Of a stretch of DNA of 64,000 nucleotides, positions 26,151-35,784 are shown in pieces. The number at the start of each line of letters is the position of its first letter. The first letter of the stretch is position 1. Source of the stretch: Pseudaestuariivita rosea (GTDB lineage Bacteria; Pseudomonadota; Alphaproteobacteria; Rhodobacterales; Rhodobacteraceae); assembly GCF_017592335.1 (NCBI RefSeq), contig NZ_JACNMP010000009.1, positions 1 through 64,000 on the forward strand, given 5' to 3'. Position numbers and translations under genes: made by a program. Below the pieces are notes generated by a model. It did not search any database, had not been told where the DNA came from, and saw only the letters and a program-made list of their open reading frames with translations.

Positions 26151-27134
26151 TCAGGCGGCATCTGCATGGTGGCGTCTTTGCCAAAATGTTCGGGCCATAC
26201 TGTCAGCTTCGGCAATCGTTTTGGCGGCACCCAGGGTGTAAAACGCCAGTCCGGCCGTGCCGCAGACAATCGCCTCGGCAAATGTATTTGTGTCTGTGCC
26301 GTTCCAGACATCAGTCGGGGCTGGCAGCGGTGCGTCCGGTTCGTGCAGACGGCGTGCAGTATTCATCAGCGCCGGGGCAACGTCGTTCAAAGGCTGACCC
26401 CGCATCAGACCATGGACCGCAATGTCTTTACCCGGATGACGTTCGAATTCACCGCCGCCGCCCTTGATAACAGTGATCTTGTCGCGGCCCAGCAATCGAC
26501 CCGCATCAGACTGCAGATCACGGTAAGATGGATGAAACACGCCTTGCACCGATGCCGTCGCACCCGACGGATTCAGCATGCGCAACACTGTGTTGATACA
26601 AGACCGCAGCCCAAGAACATCGCGTAGCAGCAAGAGATCGAACGCAGGCTGCGATATGTCTGGCAAGGTTACATAAACCAACCCGTCCTTCACCAACGCC
26701 TGATTGGCATCCGCAGCAGTCGTCGCCGTTACAATCCCAAGGGCGCGCACTGTATCACTGACCGATGCAAGGGCGTTTTGGTGACTATTCCAACCATGAA
26801 CCAGAACGCTGTATCCAGCCTGAGCGATTAGTTTGGCGGACAGCAAAAAATATGGGGCGCCCCGCGATCGGCCCGCAGCATAGCTTGGCCAGTCCAGCGC
26901 CGGACGCAGCATTGTCCAGGGTACCAGATCAGACGAGAGCGCGTCGACAAAGCCCGCAATTTCATCCGCAGTTTCACCGCGATAGCGCATCAGCATCAGC
27001 AGTGCGCCCAAGGCCTCTGGCGCGGCCTTGCCATCCAAGATGATCTGCATAGCATGGCGCGCTTCGTCCCGGGTCAAGGACCGGGTCCGGCCTGGCCCGC
27101 GACCCATAATACGAACATACGGCGCCAAACTCAT
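26151..27134 (-). CDS. TrpD2/YbiB-like glycosyltransferase-family protein
   Basis: A 327-residue protein of the anthranilate-phosphoribosyltransferase fold. The N-terminal all-alpha domain (TRDEARHAMQIILDGKAAPEALGALLMLMRYRGET) is typical. However, the classic TrpD PRPP-binding GTGGD motif is not present, as in the TrpD2 (YbiB) branch, which binds nucleic acid rather than making tryptophan precursors. The start at 27134 gives a 4-nt ATGA overlap with nasA and the start MSLAPYVRIMGRGPG; the longer frame to 27215 is rejected. Its tight position between nasA and cysG suggests a role tied to nitrate assimilation. The function is unknown. Confidence 0.75.
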   Translation of the reverse strand: MSLAPYVRIMGRGPGRTRSLTRDEARHAMQIILDGKAAPEALGALLMLMRYRGETADEIAGFVDALSSDLVPWTMLRPALDWPSYAAGRSRGAPYFLLSAKLIAQAGYSVLVHGWNSHQNALASVSDTVRALGIVTATTAADANQALVKDGLVYVTLPDISQPAFDLLLLRDVLGLRSCINTVLRMLNPSGATASVQGVFHPSYRDLQSDAGRLLGRDKITVIKGGGGEFERHPGKDIAVHGLMRGQPLNDVAPALMNTARRLHEPDAPLPAPTDVWNGTDTNTFAEAIVCGTAGLAFYTLGAAKTIAEADSMARTFWQRRHHADAA

Positions 27135-29737
27135 TCCGCGGCTACCTTTGGCTGTGAACTGGCGATCAAAGCGGCCAGCTCTGGCCTGCAAGACCCACAG
27201 TTCGTGCCCGCGCATGTATTTGCGCCCAAAGCCTCAACGGTCATGACGCCCCCCGCAATCTGGGTGCGCAGGGTGTTGATGCCCACATTGAAACAAGAAC
27301 AGACAATGGCGCCCGGGTCTGCAAACTCACCAACGGGTCGACCCGCCAGCGCAACTTGAGCCGGTGTTTTCGTACCAATCAGCCCTGTGACATAACGACG
27401 GGAAACACTGACAGGCGTCCGCGCCGCAAACATCAGCGCAACAATCTGGTCATCCTGATGCAAAGCGACACGAGCCGTCCCGCGATTGACGTCACTCAAA
27501 ACACTCGCCTGACCGCTGTAAATACCAGTCAGCGACCTTGCCTCGGCGACCCAGTCCCGTGGCACCTTCACGCCTGCCACCTCCGCCTGCCAGCCGGTTT
27601 CCGTTCGCCCAACGGCCGCATAAGGTCGCGCAGGCTGCACATGATCCGCGCTGACCACAAACCCATACCATCCCGCTTCAAAACGTTCGATCCGAACATT
27701 GCTTCCCTTAAGTGCCGGCTGACCCGAGACTGGATCGGTCTGCGCCATGACCATCGGGTTTGACCGCCCCGCAGGCGCAAAGCTGTTAGTCCAATGCATC
27801 GGAACAAAAACCTGACCGCGTTGAACCCGGTCCGATATCAAAACGCGGCAAATCGCCCGTCCTGCAGCGGATACCAGACGCGCCAGATCAGCATGACGCA
27901 GGCCGATCGCAAAGGCGTCCTGCGGGTGGATTTCGACATATGGCTCGGCCATGTGCTGGCTTAGACGTGCGCTGCGACCCGTACGGGTCATCGTATGCCA
28001 TTGGTCACGGATCCGACCGGAATTCAGACGGAACGGGTATTCATCAGAGTGATTATGCCGTGGTGGTGTGATGGGCAACATTCGCGCGCGACCGTTTGCG
28101 GTATGAAAATTCCCTTTACTAAAAAAGCGTCCACCGGAAATCTGCCCTTCTGGCACGGGCCACTGAACCGGCATCAGTTCATGATAGGTCGCATCGCTGA
28201 TCTGCATCAGTCCACTTATGTCGAAATCGCTGCCTAACTTTGCGGCAACCGAAGACAGCGTTGCGTACTCCCGAAAAACATAAGCTTCTGAGGAATAATC
28301 AAAGGCCTCGGCCCATCCCATGCGTGCGGCAACATCACAGATTATGCGCCAGTCTGGCCGCGCTTGACCCGGCGTTTTCGTAAATTGTCTCTGACGCGAT
28401 ATACGTCGCTCTGAATTAGTGACGGTACCGGATTTCTCGCCCCACCCCGCAGCGGGCAACAGAATATCTGCATGTTCGGTCGTATCTGTTTTTTCAAGAA
28501 TATCGCTGACCACAACAAAAGGGACAGTCTTGATTGCTTTGGTCACAGCATCAGCGTCCGGCATACTGACGGCGGGGTTGGTTGACATGATCCATAGCGC
28601 CTTGATCTGACCTGACGCGCATGCCTGAAACAGGTCAACGGCCTTCAGGCCCGGCGTTTTACAGATGGTGGGGCTGTTCCAGGCTTTTTGCACAGCCTGA
28701 CGGTGGGACTTGTTTTCGATATCCAGATGGCAGGCCAGCATATTCGCCAGGCCGCCGACTTCCCGCCCACCCATCGCGTTGGGCTGGCCTGTAACAGAAA
28801 ACGGCCCACATCCGGGCAAACCAATCCGCCCGGTGGCCAGATGACAGTTTATAATCGCGTTGACCTTGTCGGTGCCGCAACAGGATTGATTGACGCCCTG
28901 GGAATAGACGGTCACAACATTGGGTGTGTCGATCCACAGACGATAAAAGTCGTCCAGTTCGTCGGGGCTTAACCCGCTTTCAAGCGGATCAGATACTTTC
29001 GCAGCCTGCAGAGCATCCTCAAAACCATCAACATGATCCAGGATATAGCGGCGATCCAACCGATCCTCAGCGGCAAGTTGCGCAAGCAATCCGTTGAACA
29101 AAGCGGCATCGCCATCGGGGCGTATCTGCAAATGCAGATCAGCCAGATCGGATGTTGCCGTGACACGCGGGTCGATATTGATGACCTTCATCTGTGGTCG
29201 CGCAGTCTTGGCCGCAGCAATGCGCTGATACAGCACCGGGTGACACCAGGCCAGATTTGAACCCACCAGAACGACCAGATCAGCCAGTTCCAGGTCCTCA
29301 TAACAGCCGGGCACAGTATCGCTGCCAAAAGCCCGCTTGTGCCCCGCCACGGACGAGGCCATGCAAAGCCGCGAATTTGTATCGATATTGGCCGAGCCGA
29401 TGTAACCCTTCATCAGCTTGTTGGCGACATAGTAGTCTTCGGTCAGCAATTGGCCGGACACATAAAAGGCGACACTGTCTGGCCCATAGTCCTGAATGGC
29501 CTGGGTGAACTTGTCTGCAACCAGATCTAGTGCGGTGTTCCAGCTTGCCTTTTGCCCGCCGATCTGCGGCGTGAGAAGACGACCCTCGGGTCCGAGGGTC
29601 TCGCCGAGCGCCGACCCCTTTGAACATAGCCTTCCAAGATTTGCGGGGTGGTCCGGATCGCCTTTTATAGAACCATCAGGACCAGCCAGAACGCCACATC
29701 CTACCCCGCAATAGGGGCATGTGGTGCACACAGTCAT
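27131..29737 (-). CDS. nasA: assimilatory nitrate reductase, catalytic subunit
   Basis: An 868-residue cytoplasmic molybdopterin enzyme reducing nitrate to nitrite. The N-terminal [4Fe-4S] motif is CPYCGVGC with Cys 7, 10, 14 and 38. The Mo-ligand Cys is in NSRLCMASSV (about 140). The MGD-binding region includes VLVGSNLAWCHPV and MSTNPAVSMPDAD. The C-terminus carries an extra BFD-like [2Fe-2S] domain (CSCFNVG...NTCAGTNCGSCRPEL). The start at 29737 gives MTVCTTCPYCG and a 4-nt overlap with nirD; the 911-residue frame is an over-extension. No nasB/NADH-reductase gene accompanies it. Confidence 0.95.
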   Translation of the reverse strand: MTVCTTCPYCGVGCGVLAGPDGSIKGDPDHPANLGRLCSKGSALGETLGPEGRLLTPQIGGQKASWNTALDLVADKFTQAIQDYGPDSVAFYVSGQLLTEDYYVANKLMKGYIGSANIDTNSRLCMASSVAGHKRAFGSDTVPGCYEDLELADLVVLVGSNLAWCHPVLYQRIAAAKTARPQMKVINIDPRVTATSDLADLHLQIRPDGDAALFNGLLAQLAAEDRLDRRYILDHVDGFEDALQAAKVSDPLESGLSPDELDDFYRLWIDTPNVVTVYSQGVNQSCCGTDKVNAIINCHLATGRIGLPGCGPFSVTGQPNAMGGREVGGLANMLACHLDIENKSHRQAVQKAWNSPTICKTPGLKAVDLFQACASGQIKALWIMSTNPAVSMPDADAVTKAIKTVPFVVVSDILEKTDTTEHADILLPAAGWGEKSGTVTNSERRISRQRQFTKTPGQARPDWRIICDVAARMGWAEAFDYSSEAYVFREYATLSSVAAKLGSDFDISGLMQISDATYHELMPVQWPVPEGQISGGRFFSKGNFHTANGRARMLPITPPRHNHSDEYPFRLNSGRIRDQWHTMTRTGRSARLSQHMAEPYVEIHPQDAFAIGLRHADLARLVSAAGRAICRVLISDRVQRGQVFVPMHWTNSFAPAGRSNPMVMAQTDPVSGQPALKGSNVRIERFEAGWYGFVVSADHVQPARPYAAVGRTETGWQAEVAGVKVPRDWVAEARSLTGIYSGQASVLSDVNRGTARVALHQDDQIVALMFAARTPVSVSRRYVTGLIGTKTPAQVALAGRPVGEFADPGAIVCSCFNVGINTLRTQIAGGVMTVEALGANTCAGTNCGSCRPELAALIASSQPKVAAE

Positions 29738-30066
29738 GCTGCAGTCCGGGCTTTCAGCCGATGTGCATCCAGCAGGATGCGACCGCCCTCGACCTTGGCG
29801 GGATAAGTGCTGACCTGACCTTCGTCCGCATCCTGAGCCAAGCCCGTTTCCAGCGAAATCACCCAATTGTGCAGAGGGCAGGTCACGGCCTTGCCGTGCA
29901 CGATACCTTCGGCCAGCGGACCCGCCTTATGCGGACAGGCATTTTCAAGGGCAAAAACCTCATCCGCGCCGGTGCGGAACACGGCCACACACCCGTGGAC
30001 CGTTTTAACAACACGTGCACCGCGTGCAGGGATGTCGTCCAGGGCACCGATATCAATCCAGCTCAT
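29734..30066 (-). CDS. nirD: nitrite reductase small subunit / Rieske-type ferredoxin
   Basis: A 110-residue Rieske-fold protein, small subunit of NADH-dependent nitrite reductase. Unlike E. coli NirD, which lacks the cluster ligands, this one keeps both Rieske motifs: CPH at 44-46 and CPLH at 63-66. It could therefore hold a [2Fe-2S] cluster and act as an electron carrier, as proposed for NasG-type proteins. It overlaps nirB and nasA by 4 nt each. Confidence 0.9.
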   Translation of the reverse strand: MSWIDIGALDDIPARGARVVKTVHGCVAVFRTGADEVFALENACPHKAGPLAEGIVHGKAVTCPLHNWVISLETGLAQDADEGQVSTYPAKVEGGRILLDAHRLKARTAA

Positions 30067-32498
30067 TCTGCAGCCTCCAACGTCAGATTGGCCAGCGGCG
30101 CATAGATTTCGGCCTTGTCGCGCGCATGTTCAGCCCAGGGATCCTTGCGATAGATCGACTGTGATAGCTCAAACCGCTCGACCAGTGCACGGCGGCTGTC
30201 CAGGTCGTCGACGACAGTTGCCCTGATCCAGTCCAACCCGACCTTGGCCATCCATTTGTAAATCCGGTCCAGATATTTGCCGCCCTCGCGATAAGCCTGG
30301 GTGACGGCCATGACGACCTCGATCGCTTCCTCTTCGGTGTCGACCTGGCACAACAGTTCGGTTTCTTTCACATCCATGCCGGCGGCCCCGCCGATACCGA
30401 TCTGATACCCGCTGTCCACACAGACAACGCCGATGTCCTTACAAGTCGCCTCGGCGCAGTTGCGGGGGCAGCCGCTGACGGCCAGTTTCAGCTTGTGCGG
30501 CGTCCACGACCCCCACAGCACCTTTTCCAGCTTGATGCCCAGGCCGGTCGAATCCTGCGTACCAAAGCGGCAATGATCCGTGCCCACACAGGTTTTCACC
30601 GTACGCAGCCCTTTTGAGTACGCATGCCCCGAAACCAGCCCAGCCTTGTTCAGATCGGCCCAGATATAGGGCAGGTCCTCGCCTTTGACGCCAAGCAGAT
30701 CGATCCGCTGACCACCGGTGACCTTGACGGTCGGAACGTTGTATTTCTCAGCAGCGTCCGCAATAGCGCGCAATTCATCGGGGTTTGTAATACCACCCCA
30801 CATTCGGGGCACGACGCTGAACGTCCCATCCTTTTGAATATTTGCATGCTTGCGTTCGTTTACGAAACGGCTTTGCGGATCGTCCTGATAGTCCAGCGGC
30901 CAGTCAGCCAACAGATAGAAGTTCAACGCAGGACGGCAGACGTGGCAGCCGCAGGATGTTTTCCAGCCCAGTTCCTGCCAGACCGCTGGCATGGATTTCA
31001 GTTCCTGAGATTTGATCAGACGACGCACGTCTTCGTGCGTCATATCGGTACAGCCGCACATGGGCTGGGCCGCAGGAATGACAAAGTCGTCACCCAGAGT
31101 CACGGCCAGTACCTGTTCCACCAGACCTGTGCAGGTGCCACAGGACCCGCTGGCCTTGGTCACCGCGCGCACAGCGCTCAGATCGGTCGCACCGTTTTCA
31201 ATGGCCTCGACAATTTCGCCTTTGCAAATGCCGTTGCAGCCGCAGATTTCTGCGTCAGGCGGTAAGGCTGCAACGGCCGCCATAGGGTCCTGGGGAGATC
31301 CCCCTTGAAACGACGGCCCGAATATCAGGGTGTCGCGCATTTCGCTGATATCTTCACCATCGCGGATCAGACCAAAGAACCAGTTGCTGTCGGCTGTATC
31401 GCCATACATGACAGCACCGACAATCTGGTCGTCTTGCAACACCAGACGTTTGTAAACGCCACGGGCCGGGTCGCGGAACACGATATCTTCGCGCCCATCC
31501 GCGTCTGCAAAATCCCCTGCACTGAACAAGTCGCACCCTGTGACCTTCAACTTTGTCGAAAGCTCTTTGACCACAAAGGCGGCAGGTGACCCGACAAGCG
31601 TCTGCGCCAGCACCTTGGCCTGATCATATAACGGCGCAACAAGACCAAAGAGATGCCCATCGAATTCAACGCATTCGCCCACGGCAAAGATATCAGGATC
31701 GCTGGTTTGCATCTGGGCATTCACTTCAATCCCCCGCGCAACCTCCAGCCCGGCGTTATTGGCCAGCCGTGTTTCGGGTCGGATACCCACCGCCATGACG
31801 ACCAGATCGGCCTCAACCCCGATGTTGTCTTCCAGCAGAACGCCCTCAACCCGGTCCTTGCCCAGAATGGCAGCGGTCGAGGCGCGGCACATCACCTTGA
31901 TGCCGCGCTTTTCCAGATCACGGCGCAACAAGAAGCCCGCGCTTTCATCCAACTGGCGTTCCATAACATGGCCCATCAGATGCAAGACGGTGACATGCAT
32001 GCCCCGCTCTTTCAGTCCTGCCGCAGCTTCAAGCCCAAGCAGGCCGCCACCAATGACCACGGCCTTGCCACCTTTTTCGGCAGCTGTGATCATCGCGTTG
32101 GTGTCATCCAGATCACGATAGGTGATCACGCCGGGCAAATCCTTACCCTCGACCGGAATGATGAAGGGCGCCGACCCTGTCGCAATCACCAGCTTGTCAT
32201 AGGGGGTTTCACCGGCAGCGGTTACAACCACCTTTCTGGCACGATCAATGCCGGTGACGGCTTCGCCAAAACGGCAGGTCACGTTGTGCGTCGCATACCA
32301 TTCAGCATCATGAGTGACGATTTCATCATATGTTTTTTCACCGGACAGAACCGGCGAAAGCATGATCCTGTTGTAATTTCCGCGCGGCTCAGCCCCGAAA
32401 AGGGTCACATCATAGGCATCAGGTGACAGCTTGAACAGTTCCTCAAGCATCCGCCCAGAAGCCATGCCCGCCCCTATGACAACAAGTTTTTCTTTCAT
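30063..32498 (-). CDS. nirB: NADH-dependent nitrite reductase, large subunit
   Basis: An 811-residue siroheme enzyme reducing nitrite to ammonium in the cytoplasm. The N-terminal FAD/NADH domains show VVIGAGMASGRM (residues 6-17), YDKLVIATGS and VVIGGGLLGLEAA. Two BFD-type [2Fe-2S] pieces follow at about 410-460 (CGCNGICKGE, GSCGTCTG). The sulfite/nitrite reductase repeats end with the siroheme/[4Fe-4S] ligands in TCVGTDHCRFG and VSGCPRNCAEATCKD. It overlaps the globin gene upstream and nirD downstream by 4 nt. Siroheme supply comes from cysG at the operon end. Confidence 0.95.
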   Translation of the reverse strand: MKEKLVVIGAGMASGRMLEELFKLSPDAYDVTLFGAEPRGNYNRIMLSPVLSGEKTYDEIVTHDAEWYATHNVTCRFGEAVTGIDRARKVVVTAAGETPYDKLVIATGSAPFIIPVEGKDLPGVITYRDLDDTNAMITAAEKGGKAVVIGGGLLGLEAAAGLKERGMHVTVLHLMGHVMERQLDESAGFLLRRDLEKRGIKVMCRASTAAILGKDRVEGVLLEDNIGVEADLVVMAVGIRPETRLANNAGLEVARGIEVNAQMQTSDPDIFAVGECVEFDGHLFGLVAPLYDQAKVLAQTLVGSPAAFVVKELSTKLKVTGCDLFSAGDFADADGREDIVFRDPARGVYKRLVLQDDQIVGAVMYGDTADSNWFFGLIRDGEDISEMRDTLIFGPSFQGGSPQDPMAAVAALPPDAEICGCNGICKGEIVEAIENGATDLSAVRAVTKASGSCGTCTGLVEQVLAVTLGDDFVIPAAQPMCGCTDMTHEDVRRLIKSQELKSMPAVWQELGWKTSCGCHVCRPALNFYLLADWPLDYQDDPQSRFVNERKHANIQKDGTFSVVPRMWGGITNPDELRAIADAAEKYNVPTVKVTGGQRIDLLGVKGEDLPYIWADLNKAGLVSGHAYSKGLRTVKTCVGTDHCRFGTQDSTGLGIKLEKVLWGSWTPHKLKLAVSGCPRNCAEATCKDIGVVCVDSGYQIGIGGAAGMDVKETELLCQVDTEEEAIEVVMAVTQAYREGGKYLDRIYKWMAKVGLDWIRATVVDDLDSRRALVERFELSQSIYRKDPWAEHARDKAEIYAPLANLTLEAAE

Positions 32499-32917
32499 GA
32501 TGATACCTCGGTGGGATAGGCTGCGGCGATCATAACGCCCGAAAGCGTCTGATATGCTGCCAGCCAGCTGTCTTTGACATCATTGGTGAATTCGGCACCA
32601 AGACCCTTTTCCAGGGTCTCAAGCAGCGCTTGGCCAACAGACTGATAATGCCCGGCCTCGACCCCATAAGCGATGTGGCGGACTGCCAGATCCCGGGCCA
32701 CCGGTACGATCTTTTCAACATCATTCAGACCGTTCACGACCGCACCCAGCATTGCCATCAGTTTGGCGCCCTGTTGTGTCATGTCGCCTTTGAAAAGCGG
32801 CCGTACTTCGGGTGCGATTTCAAACAGTCGCTGATAGAACAGCGCAGCGGCCTCGTCGCGGATGGGTACGACTTTGCCAAAGCTATCCTGCACAAGTTTG
32901 ATTTGTTCGGGTGTCAT
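32495..32917 (-). CDS. single-domain globin of the nitrate operon
   Basis: A 140-residue globin with the fold typical of bacterial (Hmp/Vgb-like) haemoglobins but no reductase domain. Seen: PIRDEAAALFYQRLFEIAPE (A-B helices), VRPLFKGDMTQQGAKLM (CD-E region) and the proximal His in the F helix (LAVRHIAYGVEAGHY, about 80-94). It lies inside the nitrate operon, overlapping nirB by 4 nt. A globin also occurs in the narK-bjgb-nasC cluster of Bradyrhizobium, where it was linked to nitric oxide detoxification. The same role is inferred here. Confidence 0.88.
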   Translation of the reverse strand: MTPEQIKLVQDSFGKVVPIRDEAAALFYQRLFEIAPEVRPLFKGDMTQQGAKLMAMLGAVVNGLNDVEKIVPVARDLAVRHIAYGVEAGHYQSVGQALLETLEKGLGAEFTNDVKDSWLAAYQTLSGVMIAAAYPTEVSS

Positions 32918-32923
32918 TGGTTC

Positions 32924-34606
32924 CTACTCCGCCGCGATTGCTTTGGGTTTTGGCTTGGGCGTGGGTTTGGCCCCGTGTTCGTATTCTTCAAGGAAATCAA
33001 GAACCTCTTGCCGGTAGGCATAGTAGTCAGGGTGTTCCAGCAATGCTTTCCGGGTCCGCGGACGCGGCAGATCGACATTCGTGATCTTTCCGATGGTCGC
33101 GCGCGGACCGTTCGTCATCATGACAACACGATCCGCCAGCAGAATGGCCTCGTCGACATCATGGGTCACGCAGATGGTGGTGACCTTGGTTCGCGACCAG
33201 ACCTCCATCAGCACTTCCTGCAGTTCCCATCGGGTCAGACTGTCCAGCATCCCAAAGGGTTCATCCAGCAGAAGCAGTTTCGGCGAAAGGGCAAAGGCCC
33301 GCGCGATGCCGACACGCTGCTTCATGCCATTCGACAGGCTAGCGGCATCTTTATCCATGCTGTCGACCAGACCGACCCGTTCCAGATAGTATTCGACAAC
33401 ATCCTGCCGCTCCGCCTGCGAGGCGCGCGGATAAACCTTATCAACACCAATCGCCACGTTTTCCTTGGCCGTCAGCCACGGGAAAAGGTTAGGCGACTGG
33501 AAGACCACAGCGCGTTCCGGATCGGCGCCTTCCACATGGCGACCATCCAGTTTGATCGCGCCTTTGCTGATCTCATTCAGACCGGCGGCCATGGTCAGCA
33601 CGGTGGATTTCCCGCAGCCCGAGTGACCGATTAGGCTGATAAACTCACCTTTGTTGATCTTGAGGTCAAAGTCCTCAACCACCGTAAGCGGTCCCTTCGG
33701 GGTCGGATAAACCTTGTGAAGTTGGCTGAAATCCAGAAAACGATGTTCGATCAGGCCATCCTGCGCCTGCGCCACGGCTGTCGGAACGCCATGAATGGGT
33801 GTGACATCGGGCAGTTGTTTGGTGCCCTCGACCTTGGCTTCGATGCCGACATCCATCAGGTAATTCGTGACCTCGGCCCGCAAACGCTTGAACCCGTCGT
33901 GGTGATTCATTTCCGTGCGGTCACGGGGGCGCGGGATATTGACTGTGAACGCCTCGCCCAGTGTTCCGTCAGGGTTCAAAGGAATGATCCGATCCGCCAG
34001 CAAAATCGCTTCGTCCACATCATTGGTGATCAGGACACAAGTTTTTTTGTCGGCCTCCCAGATCGCCTCGATTTCATCGGCCAGATTGGCGCGTGTCAGG
34101 GCATCCAGTGCGGACAGCGGTTCATCCAACAACAGGACTTCGGGGTTCATCGCCAGGGCACGGGCCACCGCAACGCGTTGGCGCATACCACCGGACAGTT
34201 CGGCCGGGCGCCGGTCAACTGCATGGCCCAGCCCGACCATCTTGATATAGTGCAGCGCTTTTTCGGCCCGTTCAGCTTTGCTGAGTTTCGGGAAAACGGT
34301 GTCCACGGCCAGGCTGACATTCCCTTTCACCGTCAGCCAAGGCATCAGCGAATAAGACTGAAAAACCAACCCGCGTTCAGGACCAGGGCCGGTGATGCCC
34401 TGCCCCTTGAATGTGACTGCACCATGATCTGGGGTCTCAAGCCCTGCGATCAGATTGATCAGCGTTGTTTTGCCCGTGCCTGAAAACCCAAGGATGGCAA
34501 CAAACTCGCTTTCCGCGACCTCCAGGTTGATGTCTTTCAAAACTTCGGTGCGGGATAACCCCTGACCATAGCCTTTATTTACATTGGTGAATTTCAGAAT
34601 GCTCAT
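32924..34606 (-). CDS. nitrate ABC transporter, fused double ATPase
   Basis: A 560-residue protein holding two complete ABC domains in one chain, equivalent to NrtC plus NrtD. Domain 1 (about 1-255): Walker [10 protein letters not shown], signature LSGGMRQR, Walker B VLLLDEP. The H-loop reads LITNDVDEA, so the switch His is Asn. Domain 2 (about 285-540): [24 protein letters not shown] and a normal VTHDVDEA. The two ATP sites are thus likely to be unequal. A Lys/Pro-rich tail ends the protein. It follows the permease gene after 6 nt. Powers nitrate/nitrite uptake with the permease and binding protein upstream. Confidence 0.92.
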   Translation of the reverse strand: MSILKFTNVNKGYGQGLSRTEVLKDINLEVAESEFVAILGFSGTGKTTLINLIAGLETPDHGAVTFKGQGITGPGPERGLVFQSYSLMPWLTVKGNVSLAVDTVFPKLSKAERAEKALHYIKMVGLGHAVDRRPAELSGGMRQRVAVARALAMNPEVLLLDEPLSALDALTRANLADEIEAIWEADKKTCVLITNDVDEAILLADRIIPLNPDGTLGEAFTVNIPRPRDRTEMNHHDGFKRLRAEVTNYLMDVGIEAKVEGTKQLPDVTPIHGVPTAVAQAQDGLIEHRFLDFSQLHKVYPTPKGPLTVVEDFDLKINKGEFISLIGHSGCGKSTVLTMAAGLNEISKGAIKLDGRHVEGADPERAVVFQSPNLFPWLTAKENVAIGVDKVYPRASQAERQDVVEYYLERVGLVDSMDKDAASLSNGMKQRVGIARAFALSPKLLLLDEPFGMLDSLTRWELQEVLMEVWSRTKVTTICVTHDVDEAILLADRVVMMTNGPRATIGKITNVDLPRPRTRKALLEHPDYYAYRQEVLDFLEEYEHGAKPTPKPKPKAIAAE

Positions 34607-34612
34607 CTGGGA

Positions 34613-35698
34613 TCACCGTGTCGCGCTGTAGGTGAACATGGACTGGATCGCGTACATCAGCCGGTCCAACAGAAAACCGATGATGCCGATTGTGAACACG
34701 GCCACCATGATCCGCGCCAGCGATTGGCTGGAACCGTTTTGGAATTCGTCCCAAACAAACTTGCCAAGACCAGGATTCTGGGCCAGCATTTCAGCCGCAA
34801 TTAGAACCATCCACCCCACACCAAGCGACAAGCGCAGACCGGTGAAGATCAGCGGCAACGCCGAGGGTAGGACCAGTTTGGTAATCTTGGTCCAGGTGTT
34901 CATTTTCAGCACTTTTGAGACGTTGACCAGATCCTTGTCGATGCTGGCGACCCCAAGGGCCGTGTTGATCAGTGTGGCCCACAGCGAACACAGCGTCACC
35001 GTGATAGCCGAGTTCAGAAAAGACTTCGAAAACCAGCCGTCATTGGTCACATAAAGGGCCGACACGACCATCGTCACGATCGGCAACCAGGCCAGTGGCG
35101 AGACGGGTTTGAAAATCTGGATCAGCGGGTTAAGTGCCGCGTTTGCAGTGGGGCTAAGGCCCGCCAGAATTCCCAAGGGAATGGCGATGATCGATGCGAT
35201 CAGGAAACCGAAGAAAACCGTTTTGATCGATGTCCAGATCTGATCGTAATAGGTGGGTTTCCCGGTGTAGTCCCGCCATCTGACACGGTCTTCGTTTCCT
35301 TCCGCAATCAAGGATGCATTGCGGGCTTCTTGACGTTCATAGAATGCTGCGGCCTTTTCCCGTTCGCGCAGATGATCAGCATGAAGGTTGCCGACCTGTT
35401 CCCACACCTGAGCCGGGCCTGGTATGGCCCCCAGCGAGGTTTGAACTTGAGGCGCCAGGGTGGCCCAAAGCCCGATAAAGCAGATGATTGCCAAAACTGG
35501 CACACCAAGCAGCCGCCAGATTTCTTTGACCTGTGCCTTTGGATTATCACCGGCTGCGGCTTTCAGTACGGGCGTTACCCAGCTTAGACCAAGAACCTGA
35601 AACCAGGCGTCAGCTTTATTGATGCGGGTAAACAATCTGGCCCGTCGTGCCTCGCGCGTCTGATCGGCGCTCAGTTGATCTGGATCGATTGCGGTCAT
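34613..35698 (-). CDS. nitrate ABC transporter permease
   Basis: A 361-residue NrtB/SsuC-type permease. About six hydrophobic segments are seen: one near residues 53-70, then a roughly 90-residue charged periplasmic loop, then five between about 165 and 350. The coupling motif is VSKVLKMNTWTKITKLVLPS (about 265-285). The long loop between the first and second segment makes it longer than the 260-residue taurine/sulfonate permeases, as is usual for nitrate permeases. Located between the binding-protein and ATPase genes. Confidence 0.9.
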   Translation of the reverse strand: MTAIDPDQLSADQTREARRARLFTRINKADAWFQVLGLSWVTPVLKAAAGDNPKAQVKEIWRLLGVPVLAIICFIGLWATLAPQVQTSLGAIPGPAQVWEQVGNLHADHLREREKAAAFYERQEARNASLIAEGNEDRVRWRDYTGKPTYYDQIWTSIKTVFFGFLIASIIAIPLGILAGLSPTANAALNPLIQIFKPVSPLAWLPIVTMVVSALYVTNDGWFSKSFLNSAITVTLCSLWATLINTALGVASIDKDLVNVSKVLKMNTWTKITKLVLPSALPLIFTGLRLSLGVGWMVLIAAEMLAQNPGLGKFVWDEFQNGSSQSLARIMVAVFTIGIIGFLLDRLMYAIQSMFTYSATR

Positions 35699-35784
35699 GG
35701 ATTTATCCTTTGGATCCTTGGTCCCTGTTCAGTCACCCGACCAACTTCTTGATTGGCCACGTGTCCTGAACAGTGTCGCCTGGG

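Noticed and set aside
33716-34483. 255-residue plus-strand frame inside the fused ATPase gene
   Set aside because: Antisense to two conserved ABC domains; no recognised domain or ribosome-binding site.
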